A stretch of 64,000 bases of DNA from Tetranychus cinnabarinus (GCA_022266195.1 WHVY01000001.1:3100001-3164000); one strand, 5' to 3'; shown: positions 12,601 to 21,179, numbered from the stretch's first letter. Program-made: numbers and translations. The notes: generated by a model from the sequence alone, not told the origin.

Positions 12601-13598
12601 TGAGTCAAATTTATTCAACAAATTATCATTCAATCAACTGAGCAACTTTCATTTTCCCTCTTTTCCACTTTAATGAAATGATCAACTGTGATGATATTTA
12701 ATCAGTTGCCAGTTTCGAATAATGAAATTTTCTTTTTTTCGTCCACAAAATTTTCCTTCTTTTTCATCCTTTCATGATGATTCTTTATAAGGTATCATTT
12801 ATCTTGAATCAAAATTGAATTGACAAAAAATGTTAATTAAATGTTATCCCATAATCGCATGTTTCACAATTCAGAGTCGATTGAAATTCAAGACTCATAA
12901 TCTGATTATTTTATTGCATTTTCCGTTTCTTTATAATGATATCAATAAGTTGACGTTGATGTCACTTTATTTTTTGATTTCTTCGCCTCTTTTTCGTCAA
13001 ATACAATTTTGTAAATTGATTTATTGGTAAATGATGAATTTATTTTATTTTGCTTTTTGTTTATAATTTAAATTTTATACAAATGCTTTTTTTCAGTTTC
13101 CTTTACACAACAAGTTTTATCAAATTTTTCACTCCCAGTTGTTGGGCACTCTGGGTGATTTATAGTCTTTGTATTTGGAGTAAAATAATGATGACAAAAT
13201 TATCAGATTCTTTGTCCATAATTTGAGGAAAAATGTTTAAAAGGAAAACTTTTCAAGTTGGATTTTTATTTTTCAAATGCTGACCCAAAGAGCAATATTA
13301 ACAAGGCTTTTCCAAGCAAGTGAAAAGTGAAAATAGTTTTTGATATTTTAATTATAAACTGAGTTTTAAAGATTCAATGTCTTTCAAGGTGAAGATAAAT
13401 GTCTAGTTTTTGAAACATTTCATGAGTTTTCAAGTTTTAAGATTTGAAGATTTTCAGTCATTCTGAAGGTTCGTTTGTTGGTGAATTTTTTCGAAGATTT
13501 TCAAGAGATTTTGCAGTAATCTTTTTTGAACTGGTTTGGTGCTTCCGAGTGTGACTCTGTGCTTTGAAACTAAAAGTTGCGGAAAACAAAACTTTTAC
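6662..13598. other. Gene-poor spacer
   Basis: Mostly AT-rich sequence without supported genes. A short imperfect palindrome rich in AACGT lies at 6660-6697, and a dispersed repeat at 7200-7430. The part next to 13598 would be the last intron or 3' region of the receptor gene. No later coding exon could be recognised. Confidence 0.45.
7200..7430 (+). repeat. Dispersed repeat, copy 1 (partner at 44965-45182)
   Basis: Matching blocks with the 45-kb copy, in the same order: an AATAAA-containing block followed by TGACCTTGAAT and ACCTTGA (7241-7273), then the GTAAAATG / AACGCCC / GTATT block (7379-7408). The copies are diverged, and the sequence between the blocks aligns poorly. Probably an old interspersed element of unknown class. 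Confidence 0.45.
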
Positions 13599-13994
13599 CA
13601 TAAATGTAGGGATTTACACATGAATTGGAAACGGCAAACATGAAGAGGATCGCCTGAAGGTTTTCATTGATTTGACGAGCTGAATTGGGATCAATTTGAT
13701 ACCAGATTACGGCAATTACGTAGGGAGACCAGCAAATGATGAAGGCTAATATAATTATGAAAGCTTCTTTAAGAACTCGAGATTGAATTTTTTGACGTTT
13801 CGCTGTTAAACTTGATTCCGGAGCAGGTAAAATCTCGAGAGACTCAGTTTCCCGAGTGTAACTAGCAGTGGATCGATGAGGTTGCTGGTAATGATGATGT
13901 GACTGAGTAACATGATTATGGTTTAAAGATGATGAAGATGAAGATGAGGCTGGCTCAATGGAAGACAAGTTGTTCCAACAATCATCGAGAGCAG
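13599..13994 (-). CDS. Peptide-hormone GPCR, exon 3 (TM6-TM7)
   Basis: Third coding exon of the receptor whose exons 1 and 2 are at 46849-47538 and 15420-15633. The acceptor TTAG lies at 13995-13998. The reading frame enters with two bases that complete an Ala codon, exactly fitting exon 2. It encodes the serine-rich third intracellular loop, then TM6 with the F-x-I-C-W-S-P signature, then TM7 with NSCVNPYIYG (the NPxxY motif). A donor GTAAAAG at 13592-13598 splits the Gly codon after NPYIY, so the tail should be in another exon. If unspliced, the frame continues eight residues and stops at 13570, which would give a nearly tailless receptor. The membrane signature fits the AKH/corazonin/GnRH receptor group. 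Confidence 0.85.
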
Positions 13995-15419
13995 CTAAGA
14001 AAGGCAAAAAAAAGAAACAAGAAAAAGTCGGATAAAAATAACACGAAAATTGAACATGATTAGTTAACTGTCAGATGAGTAAATAAAAATGAGTGCAGCT
14101 TGACCCGTCAAGTCAACTTGAAACAACTCATCTCTCATTGATTCATGACACTTCACGATTATCCTTCATGTTGGTGGATAGACTGAAGCATTGCTCAACA
14201 CTAATCAATAAACTTATTTATTTACAATGAAAATGTTGAAAAAAGGAAAACATGAAAACTCGATTTTGAATAAAGTTGTAATTTTGAAATCAATTCATTG
14301 TTGCCATTATTTTTAATTGTGTGTTGAAATGAAATTCAATAAAAATAATTGTTTCTTCCTGTGATGCATTCATTAATCAAAAACTAATTATTCTCATTGC
14401 AAGTTTATCCTGGTGTTAATTAAATGAATTGAGGTGAGAATAATGTAAATCCATGAGAAAGACCAATTCAAAGTTTCGATTGTGTTGAGAGAAGAAAAAG
14501 TTTTTTTCTTTTTCTTTTTGTTCTGTTCATCATTTTCACCATTTCACCATATTAACATCATTTTTGTTCATTTGTTGTCCAAGTTGACATAATGCAAGTA
14601 AATGTATCATACTTTAATTCGCGCTCAATGAAAAGGTACAATAGACACCTGAACAAAAGGGTTAAATTTATCTGAATGACAACAAAACAAAACTTTCATC
14701 CCATTATTGAGCTTTCTTTATTGTTCATTGTTAACCAACAAAAAGAAGTAAAGACATTTTACTCAGTTCAACTGCTAGCATTACTTGGAGTAAACTTTTT
14801 TCTTCCTCTTCTTCCTCACAATTCCCAAGTCAAATGGATTCCATGCTTTTACATGTTGACTTTGAAACTGAATCGACTTTACTCATCATGCTAATAAAAA
14901 GAAAAGAAATATGAAAATGTTCCAAATGGAAGAATCTAACTGAACGAATGGAAAATCAAGATTAAACATAAATTTCAGGATCAACTTTCTATCTGCCCTT
15001 TACACAGAGTTTTTGACTAAATTTTTCCAAAGACTGAACTTTTTTTCCAAAAAATTCTGAAAACGTTTCAGATTCAATCAATTTTTCGATTTCCGAATCC
15101 ATTGAAATACGCTTTGATGAATCGAACCGGAACTTGTTCTTCCTAAACGACATTCAAACTTGATGCTTTCTGATTTCAGATAAACTTGCATAGAATAGTG
15201 TTCCATGATTGATTCACACTGATAGAAGTTCATTGTTTACATTTATTCACGGTGAATCTCTAATGAATTGCAATTGATGAGTTTCTTTTTTTCTATTGAA
15301 ATTCATTTTCAGCTTAATGAGGATCAAATAAAGTTAATCTTCAATGAATAGAATTCTGAAGAGAAAAAAATGTCGAAATGATTGAATGAAATTAATTTGT
15401 GAAATGAACAAATTCTCAC
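13995..15419 (-). other. Receptor intron 2
   Basis: Bounded by GTGAGA at the donor (15419) and a pyrimidine-rich tract plus TTAG at the acceptor (13995). Phase 1 on both sides. No repeat or gene was seen inside. Confidence 0.8.
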
Positions 15420-15633
15420 CTTTAACATTACCAAGGCATCTTGAGTTGGCAAATAGTTTAGTGCAGATTCCAGTGTAACAAATGATTATTATGAGCAACG
15501 GGATAACGTAGACGACGCAAAGGCTGAAAATGTTGTACAACTTTCGATGCCATTCCTCACCGAAAGAATGAAAATCGACGCACTGATAATAATTGTTCAG
15601 TTCAGGATGAGCTTGTACATTGAATAGCACCAT
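15420..15633 (-). CDS. Peptide-hormone GPCR, exon 2 (ECL2-TM5)
   Basis: The acceptor CATTGACAG lies just before the first codon at 15633, and the donor GTGAGA starts at 15419. The exon is 214 bases. It enters in phase 0 after the Pro-Gln that ends exon 1 and leaves in phase 1. It encodes extracellular loop 2, with a His-Pro and the conserved QCV cysteine that pairs with the TM3 cysteine. TM5 follows, with a proline in IPLL and the CYTGICTKL end. The PQ / HP / QCV order is typical of AKH, corazonin and GnRH-type receptors. Confidence 0.88.
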
Positions 15634-16066
15634 CTGTCAATGAAAGAAAAGAATCCAAATTAACTTCGTTTCTAATTAAAATGAACATTAATCATTTTCC
15701 ATGAGAATAATGAATTGAAATGTTGCTCAATTTACAAGTTATCAATGAAACGAAACCAAACAACTGAACCAGAATTGCATCAGAATTCATTGATAAAGGC
15801 TTTTGTCGAAAGAATCATTTGAAATGATTCAATAATTAAACTGAAACTCGAAAGACAAAAGTTTCGAAAAAATTTCATTCTAATTACTTTGGTCAGTTTA
15901 ATCTCTACTAACCTTTACAGAATAATTACAAAAACATAATTAATATCAAATGATTGAATTTTGATAACTTTTTGATTGAGTTTCAAGTTTCAAAACTCTA
16001 AACAATTTCGAAGGAAATGTTCACATTTTGGGTTGAATTTGAACTTTTTTTTTACTTTTCTTGTTT
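15634..16066 (-). other. 3' end of receptor intron 1, between exon 2 and the Polinton
   Basis: Only 433 bases separate the exon 2 acceptor from the target-site duplication of the Polinton. Plain AT-rich intron sequence; no other feature was seen. Confidence 0.75.
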
Positions 16067-16072
16067 GTTGTC
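16067..16072. repeat. Left target-site duplication GTTGTC
   Basis: GTTGTC directly before the left terminal repeat, identical to 32472-32477. Six bases is the normal Polinton/Maverick target duplication. Confidence 0.92.
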
Positions 16073-16143
16073 AGTAGTAAAGGGTATCTAACGCCACGAA
16101 AAGGTGGAGCCTATTTTAGGGGGGGGGTTAGGGGGGAAATGCG
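16073..16143 (+). repeat. Left terminal inverted repeat of the Polinton
   Basis: Begins AGTAGTAAAGGG. The first 52 bases match the reverse complement of the right end perfectly. After that come G-rich, slightly different stretches that end in a shared ATGCG. The left copy has runs of nine and six G residues (16119-16127 and 16131-16136). Confidence 0.95.
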
Positions 16144-16191
16144 TAGAAAAGTTGCGCGGTAAAATTAAAATTTCAAAACGAAAATTTTGCG

Positions 16192-16199
16192 TATAAATA
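16192..16199 (+). promoter_or_regulatory. TATA box of the IAP gene
   Basis: TATAAATA lies 48 bases before the ATG at 16247. A start about 30 bases downstream would place the transcript start near 16225. That excludes the upstream in-frame TTG at 16187 and supports the ATG at 16247. Confidence 0.6.
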
Positions 16200-16246
16200 T
16201 ACTAGTTTTCAAAGATCTTTATTCATTTCTTCACAAACTCGTAAAC

Positions 16247-17461
16247 ATGTCATTTCAACTTCCAAATAGAGAAGATTTACTATCTGAAAGCGTGAGATAT
16301 GAAACCTATCAAACAATCATGGGTCGGGCATGGACAGCAGATTTCGAAAGTGCTCGTGAGTTAGCCCAAGATGGTTTTTATTATACAGGAGAATTAGGAC
16401 GTGTAGCCTGCATATTCTGTAACCTTGTGCATCATATGTCGTATATTCGTGATCTGCACTGGATAGAACATCGATTGACTAGACCGATGTGTCCCTTCAT
16501 AAGAGGTGACGATGTAGGTAACATACCTATCTCTCAGTTCTCAAATGAATCTGATATAATTGATAGAGTAAGAAACAATGAAGCAGGAACTGAAGAGACA
16601 ACTCCAGAGGAAGAAGTCGGACAAGATGTTCACGATGACTACCCATATCATTATCAATTGATACAAGAACAAGGACAGGTTCAACAAAATAGTCAGACCT
16701 CACACGAAGCTGATATTATTGATACAGTAAGAAACAATGGAGCAGGAACTGAAGAGATAGCTCCAGAAGAAGCCGGAGAAGTTGTTCCCGATGACTATCA
16801 ATATCATTATCGATTGATGCAGGAACAACGACAGGCTGAACAAAATGCCCAGATCACGCCAACGCAAAATAGACGATGGCATTCCACACATAGACCTTCA
16901 AGAAGACAGAGGCGAATATCCCCTGCTAGATTAGTTAACTTGCCAGTTCACACGGGTAGACGCAAATTCGTTCATCCTCAGAATACTGCAATGCGTTCAG
17001 AGTCAGCTAGATTTGCTAGTTTCAAAAACTGGCCTATTCCTGAGATAATCTCTCCCAAAGAGTTAGCAGAGGCCGGTTTTTATTACACTGGAGTATATGA
17101 TCACGCTCGATGTTTTCATTGCAATGGAACGTTGTCAGGGTGGGAGTTAAATGATAATGTTTGGGGTAATCATGCTTACTATTTTCCACGGTGTCATTTC
17201 CTCTACCTGAAAAGGGGTCAAGTATTTGTGGATAATGTAAAATCACCAAATCAGCAAACAACTCCGCTAACTGAATTACCAGTACCATCTTCAGATCTAA
17301 GCAGATATACTTGTAAAATATGTATGTGTAATGAAATCGGTACCGTATTTGCTCCTTGTGATCATGCAATTGCATGTGTAGACTGCAGCATTCAACTATC
17401 TAAATGCCCTTTATGTAATAATGATGTCAGTAATGTATGCCGATTAAAAATGATAAATTAA
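16247..17461 (+). CDS. Inhibitor-of-apoptosis protein, two BIR domains plus RING
   Basis: 404 residues from ATG 16247 (A at -3). BIR1 spans about residues 14-88 with zinc ligands C55, C58, H75, C82 in the spacing C-x2-C-x16-H-x6-C. BIR2 spans about 250-322 with the same spacing (C288, C291, H308, C315) and the GFYYTG motif. A C3HC4 RING follows at about 356-390 (C-x2-C-x11-C-x-H-x3-C-x2-C-x6-C-x2-C). This is the layout of insect and baculovirus IAPs, which bind caspases or their antagonists and ubiquitinate them. The linker holds a tandem duplication of about 53 residues. BIR1 lacks the usual Gly-Trp after the second cysteine, so it may have lost peptide binding; BIR2 keeps SGW. It is the first gene of the element, on the opposite strand to the core genes. 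It probably came from a host or viral iap gene. Confidence 0.93.
   Translation: MSFQLPNREDLLSESVRYETYQTIMGRAWTADFESARELAQDGFYYTGELGRVACIFCNLVHHMSYIRDLHWIEHRLTRPMCPFIRGDDVGNIPISQFSNESDIIDRVRNNEAGTEETTPEEEVGQDVHDDYPYHYQLIQEQGQVQQNSQTSHEADIIDTVRNNGAGTEEIAPEEAGEVVPDDYQYHYRLMQEQRQAEQNAQITPTQNRRWHSTHRPSRRQRRISPARLVNLPVHTGRRKFVHPQNTAMRSESARFASFKNWPIPEIISPKELAEAGFYYTGVYDHARCFHCNGTLSGWELNDNVWGNHAYYFPRCHFLYLKRGQVFVDNVKSPNQQTTPLTELPVPSSDLSRYTCKICMCNEIGTVFAPCDHAIACVDCSIQLSKCPLCNNDVSNVCRLKMIN
16547..16855 (+). repeat. Tandem duplication of about 159 bp inside the IAP linker
   Basis: The coding segments starting at 16547 and 16706 are diverged copies. Both encode a unit of the form E-x-DIID-x-VRNN-x-AGTEE, then a run of acidic residues, then DY-x-YHY and QEQ. 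The duplication stays in frame and expands the linker between BIR1 and BIR2. Confidence 0.85.
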
Positions 17462-17469
17462 ACTTGATT

Positions 17470-17988
17470 TTAAAGTAATCGTAATTTTATTGCTAAATTA
17501 ACTTCATCATGAGCATCAAATAGATCATTTCTTATAGTGAATCCAGTGAATATCAGTTTTCCAGTATGAAAAACTGAAACTTTAGCTTTTCCAAACTTGT
17601 AATATGCTGCAGGATACAACTCAGGATTATACTCAAACTCACCATCTGAGCCTAAGTTTTGCAGGTTGATTGCACGACCTAGAGTTGATTTCGCGACAAT
17701 ATTTACGACCTGTCCTTTGCAGTTAATATTCGAATGACCTAGTTTTCCACAAAGTTGGTCAATGACTGCATGAGCACTCTCTTCTGTTTTGCTTCCAACA
17801 ACATTGACCTTTCCGTTTCTAAAAACTAACATGCAATTGTTTTTAGTCTTGACGATTGCGCCATTGAATCTTTTCGGACGATAATCAGTATTTTCGAAAT
17901 GATCCTTAAGCTTATGCAAATCTATGTCGAAAGGTAAACAGAATTTCAATACGATATTTGTTACCACTATTCGACCGTCACCTTCCAT
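17470..17988 (-). CDS. TBP-like protein (TATA-binding-protein fold)
   Basis: 172 residues from ATG 17988. The protein is two tandem TBP-type repeats with almost no N-terminal extension. Repeat 1 is about residues 5-84 and repeat 2 about 91-172. Each repeat has the TBP signature: a P-x-R-F or E-L-Y-P element followed by a strand ending F-x-x-G-K and then a G. The four DNA-intercalating phenylalanine positions correspond to F41, F56, Y125 and F140, so three are Phe and one is Tyr. In cells TBP bends TATA DNA and nucleates transcription. Here I infer recognition of the element's own promoters. It lies tail-to-tail with the IAP gene (8 bases apart) and follows the protease gene, whose end overlaps its TATA box. 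I know TBP-like genes as cellular and as present in some large viruses, but not as standard Polinton cargo. Confidence 0.88.
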   Translation of the reverse strand: MEGDGRIVVTNIVLKFCLPFDIDLHKLKDHFENTDYRPKRFNGAIVKTKNNCMLVFRNGKVNVVGSKTEESAHAVIDQLCGKLGHSNINCKGQVVNIVAKSTLGRAINLQNLGSDGEFEYNPELYPAAYYKFGKAKVSVFHTGKLIFTGFTIRNDLFDAHDEVNLAIKLRLL

Positions 17989-18015
17989 GGTTTGATTGAT
18001 AATGAAGTAAAGTTA

Positions 18016-18438
18016 TCATATTTTCCTGCATATATACTCAGCAATCCTATCATTGCTTTTCGTATTCGGGCTAAATTTTTTTATAAATCGAGTATAAGAT
18101 TCTTTTTTGGATCTTGTCTTAACAAATGCAACACAGAACTGACCGCATTTTCTCGATGATGGATGTTGCAAACATCGACCATTCCAAATAAGTTTTCTTT
18201 GACCAATAGCATTGAGCATTTCAGGAAACATAGGAGGCAAACCAAATGAATCGAAATATTCACATTGTTTCTCTTGAAAATGCATAGCAACCCAATGCTT
18301 GCCAGGTTGGTAAGATTTATCTGTATTTATTATTATTGAAGAAGGATAAGATGTTATCTGAGGTATTTTATCACGCGAAAACACACCTTTAAATTCACGA
18401 GTTTTAATGAGATAATTCTGTATTTCAAAGTCAAACAT
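18016..18438 (-). CDS. Adenain-like cysteine protease
   Basis: 140 residues. It keeps the adenovirus-protease-family active-site order: His48 in GKHWVAM, Asp63 in EYFDSFG, Gln91 in LQHPSS and Cys102 in CGQFC. In Polintons this enzyme is expected to mature capsid precursors. It sits directly after the major capsid gene (stop at 18456, start at 18438), with only 17 bases between. No clear TATA box is seen in that gap, so it may share the capsid transcript. Short but within the family's size range. Confidence 0.93.
   Translation of the reverse strand: MFDFEIQNYLIKTREFKGVFSRDKIPQITSYPSSIIINTDKSYQPGKHWVAMHFQEKQCEYFDSFGLPPMFPEMLNAIGQRKLIWNGRCLQHPSSRKCGQFCVAFVKTRSKKESYTRFIKKFSPNTKSNDRIAEYICRKI
18030..18036 (-). 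promoter_or_regulatory. TATA box of the TBP-like gene
   Basis: The minus strand reads GTATATATGC about 42-48 bases before the ATG at 17988. It overlaps the 3' end of the protease gene. Confidence 0.55.
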
Positions 18439-18455
18439 TTTATTAATAAATCAAC

Positions 18456-19763
18456 CTATTTGAAGTCAGTAGTTACATTTCTCTCAACATCTATTTCAAT
18501 CAAATTATCGAATTCACAATACATTAACACTGTGATTGCTACACTCGTAGCTTCAGCAAAACGTAGATTCAAACGCATGCTGCCTCTTTTAATAGAGTTC
18601 ACATATCCGCTCATACCACTTCCGTGTGATAAATCTGGAGCAAAATTGAATGCAAATATGCTATTCCCATCAGCAAATGATTTTCTAGTAATGCTAAGAG
18701 TGGTATCCGTCGTATTCATATTCATAGCCTGGAATAGTCCAGAATATTCTCGTACATAAAGATTTCGTTTGAAGTCTGGTGAATACGGATTCGATGGATA
18801 TTGAACCCCATCAACATAGCAAGCCATATGAGATAAGTTAAAGTGATTGAAGTAGAATGGATCTTCTGTTGTGTGACCATTGAATGCAGAATTTGCTACC
18901 ATCACCACGAATATTCTCCTAGGAAGTTGGCCAGTAATTATATTATCCAGTATAGCGTCATTGGAATTAGCTGGTATAGTAGCTTGTTTGATATCGACTC
19001 GCGTTATGGGATACCTAGCTGGAGTTAATGCTAATGCTTTAGCATGAGCTGATACCAACGACTCGTTTGCAATTAATTTGTGCGCGTAGATACTTGCATC
19101 AATGATTTTCAAGTTAACATTTCTGATATCTTTTTCATAAGTCATGTAGAAATCAGGATCGTTCAGTAATATTTTAATTGTGAGTAACTTCCCTCCTAAT
19201 AGAGCTTTACCTTGAAATGTTAAATCTAGATGTAAACGTCCGTACAAATCAACGACAGCACTTTCTTTATCAGTTACTACGCTAGGTTTGAATAAATTAG
19301 ATCGTTCACTCTTATCATCATTCCATAAAGCAGTCGATAGATGGGAATCTTTTGCAGATTTAGAAAACCCTAAGAGATTTTCAAGATATGCCCTGTATGC
19401 ATAAGTGGAATTAGCCATCGTAATTTCTTTTCCTCCTACCTCAATTTGAACTTGTTTTATCATAGAATGTAAAAGATTATTGGCTGGAACAATACTACTC
19501 CAATCGTGAGCATCAATTGCCTTTTCGCCTGGTTTTTCGATATTAATTTGCGTTTTAAGATACAAATAAGTTTCGTGTAGCAGAAGATACTCATTTTTTG
19601 ATGATGGAATGATGAATTCAAGTACTTTAGATGTTCCTAGTATTGAAACAGGTCTATATTGAACTTCATAACTTCGCTCAACTGACTTTTGTATTGGAGG
19701 AATTGTGAATAGATCCAATTCCGGTAAGAATGCTTCTTTAGACATTTTTGACACAGTACTCAT
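18456..19763 (-). CDS. Major capsid protein (double jelly-roll type)
   Basis: 435 residues from ATG 19763. Order, size and recognisable patches agree with the Polinton major capsid protein: an N-terminal strand region IPPIQKS, then a segment with WSSIVPANNLLHSMIKQVQI and VGGKEI, and the central GRLHLDL / GGKLL block. The family forms the hexagonal capsomers of virion-like particles. The start codon overlaps the stop of the preceding small gene as ATGA. A minus-strand TATA (19813-19820) lies 50 bases upstream, inside that preceding gene. The frame has no stop or frameshift. Assignment rests on recognition by eye plus position next to protease and minor capsid. Confidence 0.88.
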   Translation of the reverse strand: MSTVSKMSKEAFLPELDLFTIPPIQKSVERSYEVQYRPVSILGTSKVLEFIIPSSKNEYLLLHETYLYLKTQINIEKPGEKAIDAHDWSSIVPANNLLHSMIKQVQIEVGGKEITMANSTYAYRAYLENLLGFSKSAKDSHLSTALWNDDKSERSNLFKPSVVTDKESAVVDLYGRLHLDLTFQGKALLGGKLLTIKILLNDPDFYMTYEKDIRNVNLKIIDASIYAHKLIANESLVSAHAKALALTPARYPITRVDIKQATIPANSNDAILDNIITGQLPRRIFVVMVANSAFNGHTTEDPFYFNHFNLSHMACYVDGVQYPSNPYSPDFKRNLYVREYSGLFQAMNMNTTDTTLSITRKSFADGNSIFAFNFAPDLSHGSGMSGYVNSIKRGSMRLNLRFAEATSVAITVLMYCEFDNLIEIDVERNVTTDFK

Positions 19764-20101
19764 TTTAAGAAATCGTAGTTATCAATGTATGATCTTTTCG
19801 TAAGTTTTCTTCTTTTTATACCTTCTCCTGATTGAGTTGCCTCAGTCGGAACCTTTCTTTTTATAGCTTCTCTGGCAACATCTTGAACCGCATCAATTAT
19901 TCTATTGGTTGCGGATTTCTTTACATCCCCTAAGATAGCTGAACCAGTAGTTAGAGCCTTTTCTCCTAAATAACGTAGAATAGGCAAAACTTTGCTCGTA
20001 AACAAAGTACTGAAGAATCCACCTCCTTTTTGATACCTTATACCGTTAAAGCTTTGTATCGCAGTGCCATTACTTGCCTGATCTATATAATAGCTTTCCA
20101 T
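19760..20101 (-). CDS. Small virion protein, glycine-rich and basic (pVI/pX-like)
   Basis: 113 residues if it starts at ATG 20101. The frame is open nine codons further, but the first codon there is GTG. It has a Gly-rich turn (KGGGFF) at about residues 26-31 and an amphipathic hydrophobic helix at about 32-60 with LPILRYLGEKAL. A basic C-terminal patch (KRRKLTKR) at about residues 95-102 could be a nuclear-localisation or DNA-binding signal. A protein of this form stands between the minor and major capsid genes in many Polintons. It is thought to be an internal or membrane-active virion component, comparable to adenovirus pVI or pX. It overlaps the minor capsid gene by 19 bases and the major capsid start by 4 bases. 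Confidence 0.75.
   Translation of the reverse strand: MESYYIDQASNGTAIQSFNGIRYQKGGGFFSTLFTSKVLPILRYLGEKALTTGSAILGDVKKSATNRIIDAVQDVAREAIKRKVPTEATQSGEGIKRRKLTKRSYIDNYDFLK
19813..19820 (-). promoter_or_regulatory. TATA box of the major capsid gene
   Basis: The minus strand reads GGTATAAAAAG, 50 bases before the capsid ATG. It lies inside the coding region of the upstream small virion gene. Confidence 0.5.
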
Positions 20102-20931
20102 GTTTTTTTGAAATGTAAAGTTACGCACACACGTCCAAATTTAAATTCTATAGAACGACCGCTATCATCCTTTATATTGATTTTAATTTTATCAATATCC
20201 AGCATACTAACAGGGAAGTAGTAAGGTTTTTTGAAAATAATATTGACATCTTCACCAAATGAAATGTTATCTGGAACAGCAATAGTTCTCAAAAAGTTCG
20301 CCTTTGTATTACCTACTATAGAATGCGAAACTATATCACTATATGCCATTAATGAGTGAATCCCTGCTTTAATATCGTATTCTCGTTTCGTTTCGATAAA
20401 ACCACGTTTTTCACTATCTTTATCAAGCAAATTACTCATATCTATATCTTCTCCTCTTGTCCCTCTCATCTCTCTCTCGTAGGATGTATGCAAACTAGAG
20501 AAGCCTAATAAATCTTCAAGCTCTTGCCCTAGTCTTAAGTAGGTACCAAGTTTTTTCGCATCTTTACCAATAAACATTGAGATTCTTTTCCTCATTTTAT
20601 GCAGGCGTAGATAAGGAAGTGAGGTACCTGTTGAACTGAAAGCAACAATGATTCTATCATTGATTGCATCTACAAGTTCATCAATCGTTCTATAACAGCC
20701 AGGAGCAATTCCTTGTTTGCGAATACTCTCGCCTTTACTGTTTTGCAACGTAAATATGGAGCCTGTTGGAATATTGAACCAACTCTTAGTATATGTTATT
20801 TCAGTCATCGCTACCAAGTAATCTCCTGATAATCTCAGTGGTTGAGGCAGCTGAGTTGTGTAGTCTGAAATTCTGTTTTCATCAAAACCGTATACGTTAC
20901 TTGGTAACGTGATATAGAACGAGTTAGGCAT
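20083..20931 (-). CDS. Minor capsid (penton-type) protein
   Basis: 282 residues from ATG 20931. The N-terminus has the Polinton minor-capsid pattern: SFYITLPSN, then an N-x-x-S-x-Y-x-T-x-LP segment, then a strand with LVAMTEITYTKSW and NIP. An R-T-I-D-E-L segment follows near residue 82. Single-jelly-roll proteins of this type form the vertex (penton) of the capsid. The gene precedes the small virion protein and the major capsid gene in the same direction, the usual Polinton order. A TATAAAGG box lies 35 bases upstream, implying a leader of only about a dozen bases. No defects seen. Confidence 0.85.
   Translation of the reverse strand: MPNSFYITLPSNVYGFDENRISDYTTQLPQPLRLSGDYLVAMTEITYTKSWFNIPTGSIFTLQNSKGESIRKQGIAPGCYRTIDELVDAINDRIIVAFSSTGTSLPYLRLHKMRKRISMFIGKDAKKLGTYLRLGQELEDLLGFSSLHTSYEREMRGTRGEDIDMSNLLDKDSEKRGFIETKREYDIKAGIHSLMAYSDIVSHSIVGNTKANFLRTIAVPDNISFGEDVNIIFKKPYYFPVSMLDIDKIKINIKDDSGRSIEFKFGRVCVTLHFKKTWKAII
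20169..20176 (-). promoter_or_regulatory. TATAAAGG box of the small virion gene
   Basis: The minus strand reads AATATAAAGGATG, 68 bases before the ATG at 20101 and inside the minor capsid gene. The same 13 bases occur before the minor capsid gene. Confidence 0.55.
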
Positions 20932-20965
20932 ATTTCTGAGTTTTACAAAACAATTTGTGAAACAT

Positions 20966-20973
20966 CCTTTATA
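20966..20973 (-). promoter_or_regulatory. TATAAAGG box of the minor capsid gene
   Basis: The minus strand reads AATATAAAGGATG, 35 bases before the ATG at 20931. It is identical to the box of the small virion gene. Confidence 0.65.
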
Positions 20974-21081
20974 TTAGTGTTACTAGCATTTCTGCTAATA
21001 GAAGAATTTTTATTGGGTATTTTTGGAGATGGAAGTATACAACCTAAGGACATTGAGAGTAATGTGAGCCAAAGTCTCTGG

Positions 21082-21165
21082 TCACCCCATATTCAACGAT
21101 AAGTTGATTAGGCTTGCTATTACAACTGTAAATAGTGTTAATAATTGCGCTACAAAATTTATCAT
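21082..21165 (-). CDS. Possible 27-residue membrane micropeptide
   Basis: A minus-strand ATG at 21165 opens 27 codons that are almost wholly hydrophobic (about residues 3-23) and end in LNMG before TGA at 21082. It would be a single transmembrane helix. It fills the 248-base gap between the integrase and the minor capsid gene. Its length alone cannot exclude chance; only the composition and place make it worth listing. Confidence 0.25.
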   Translation of the reverse strand: MINFVAQLLTLFTVVIASLINLSLNMG

Positions 21166-21179
21166 TTTTGTATTTTCAG

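Noticed and set aside
16187..16246. Twenty extra codons before the IAP start
   Set aside because: The first codon is TTG and the TATA box lies within this stretch; the ATG at 16247 is the sensible start.
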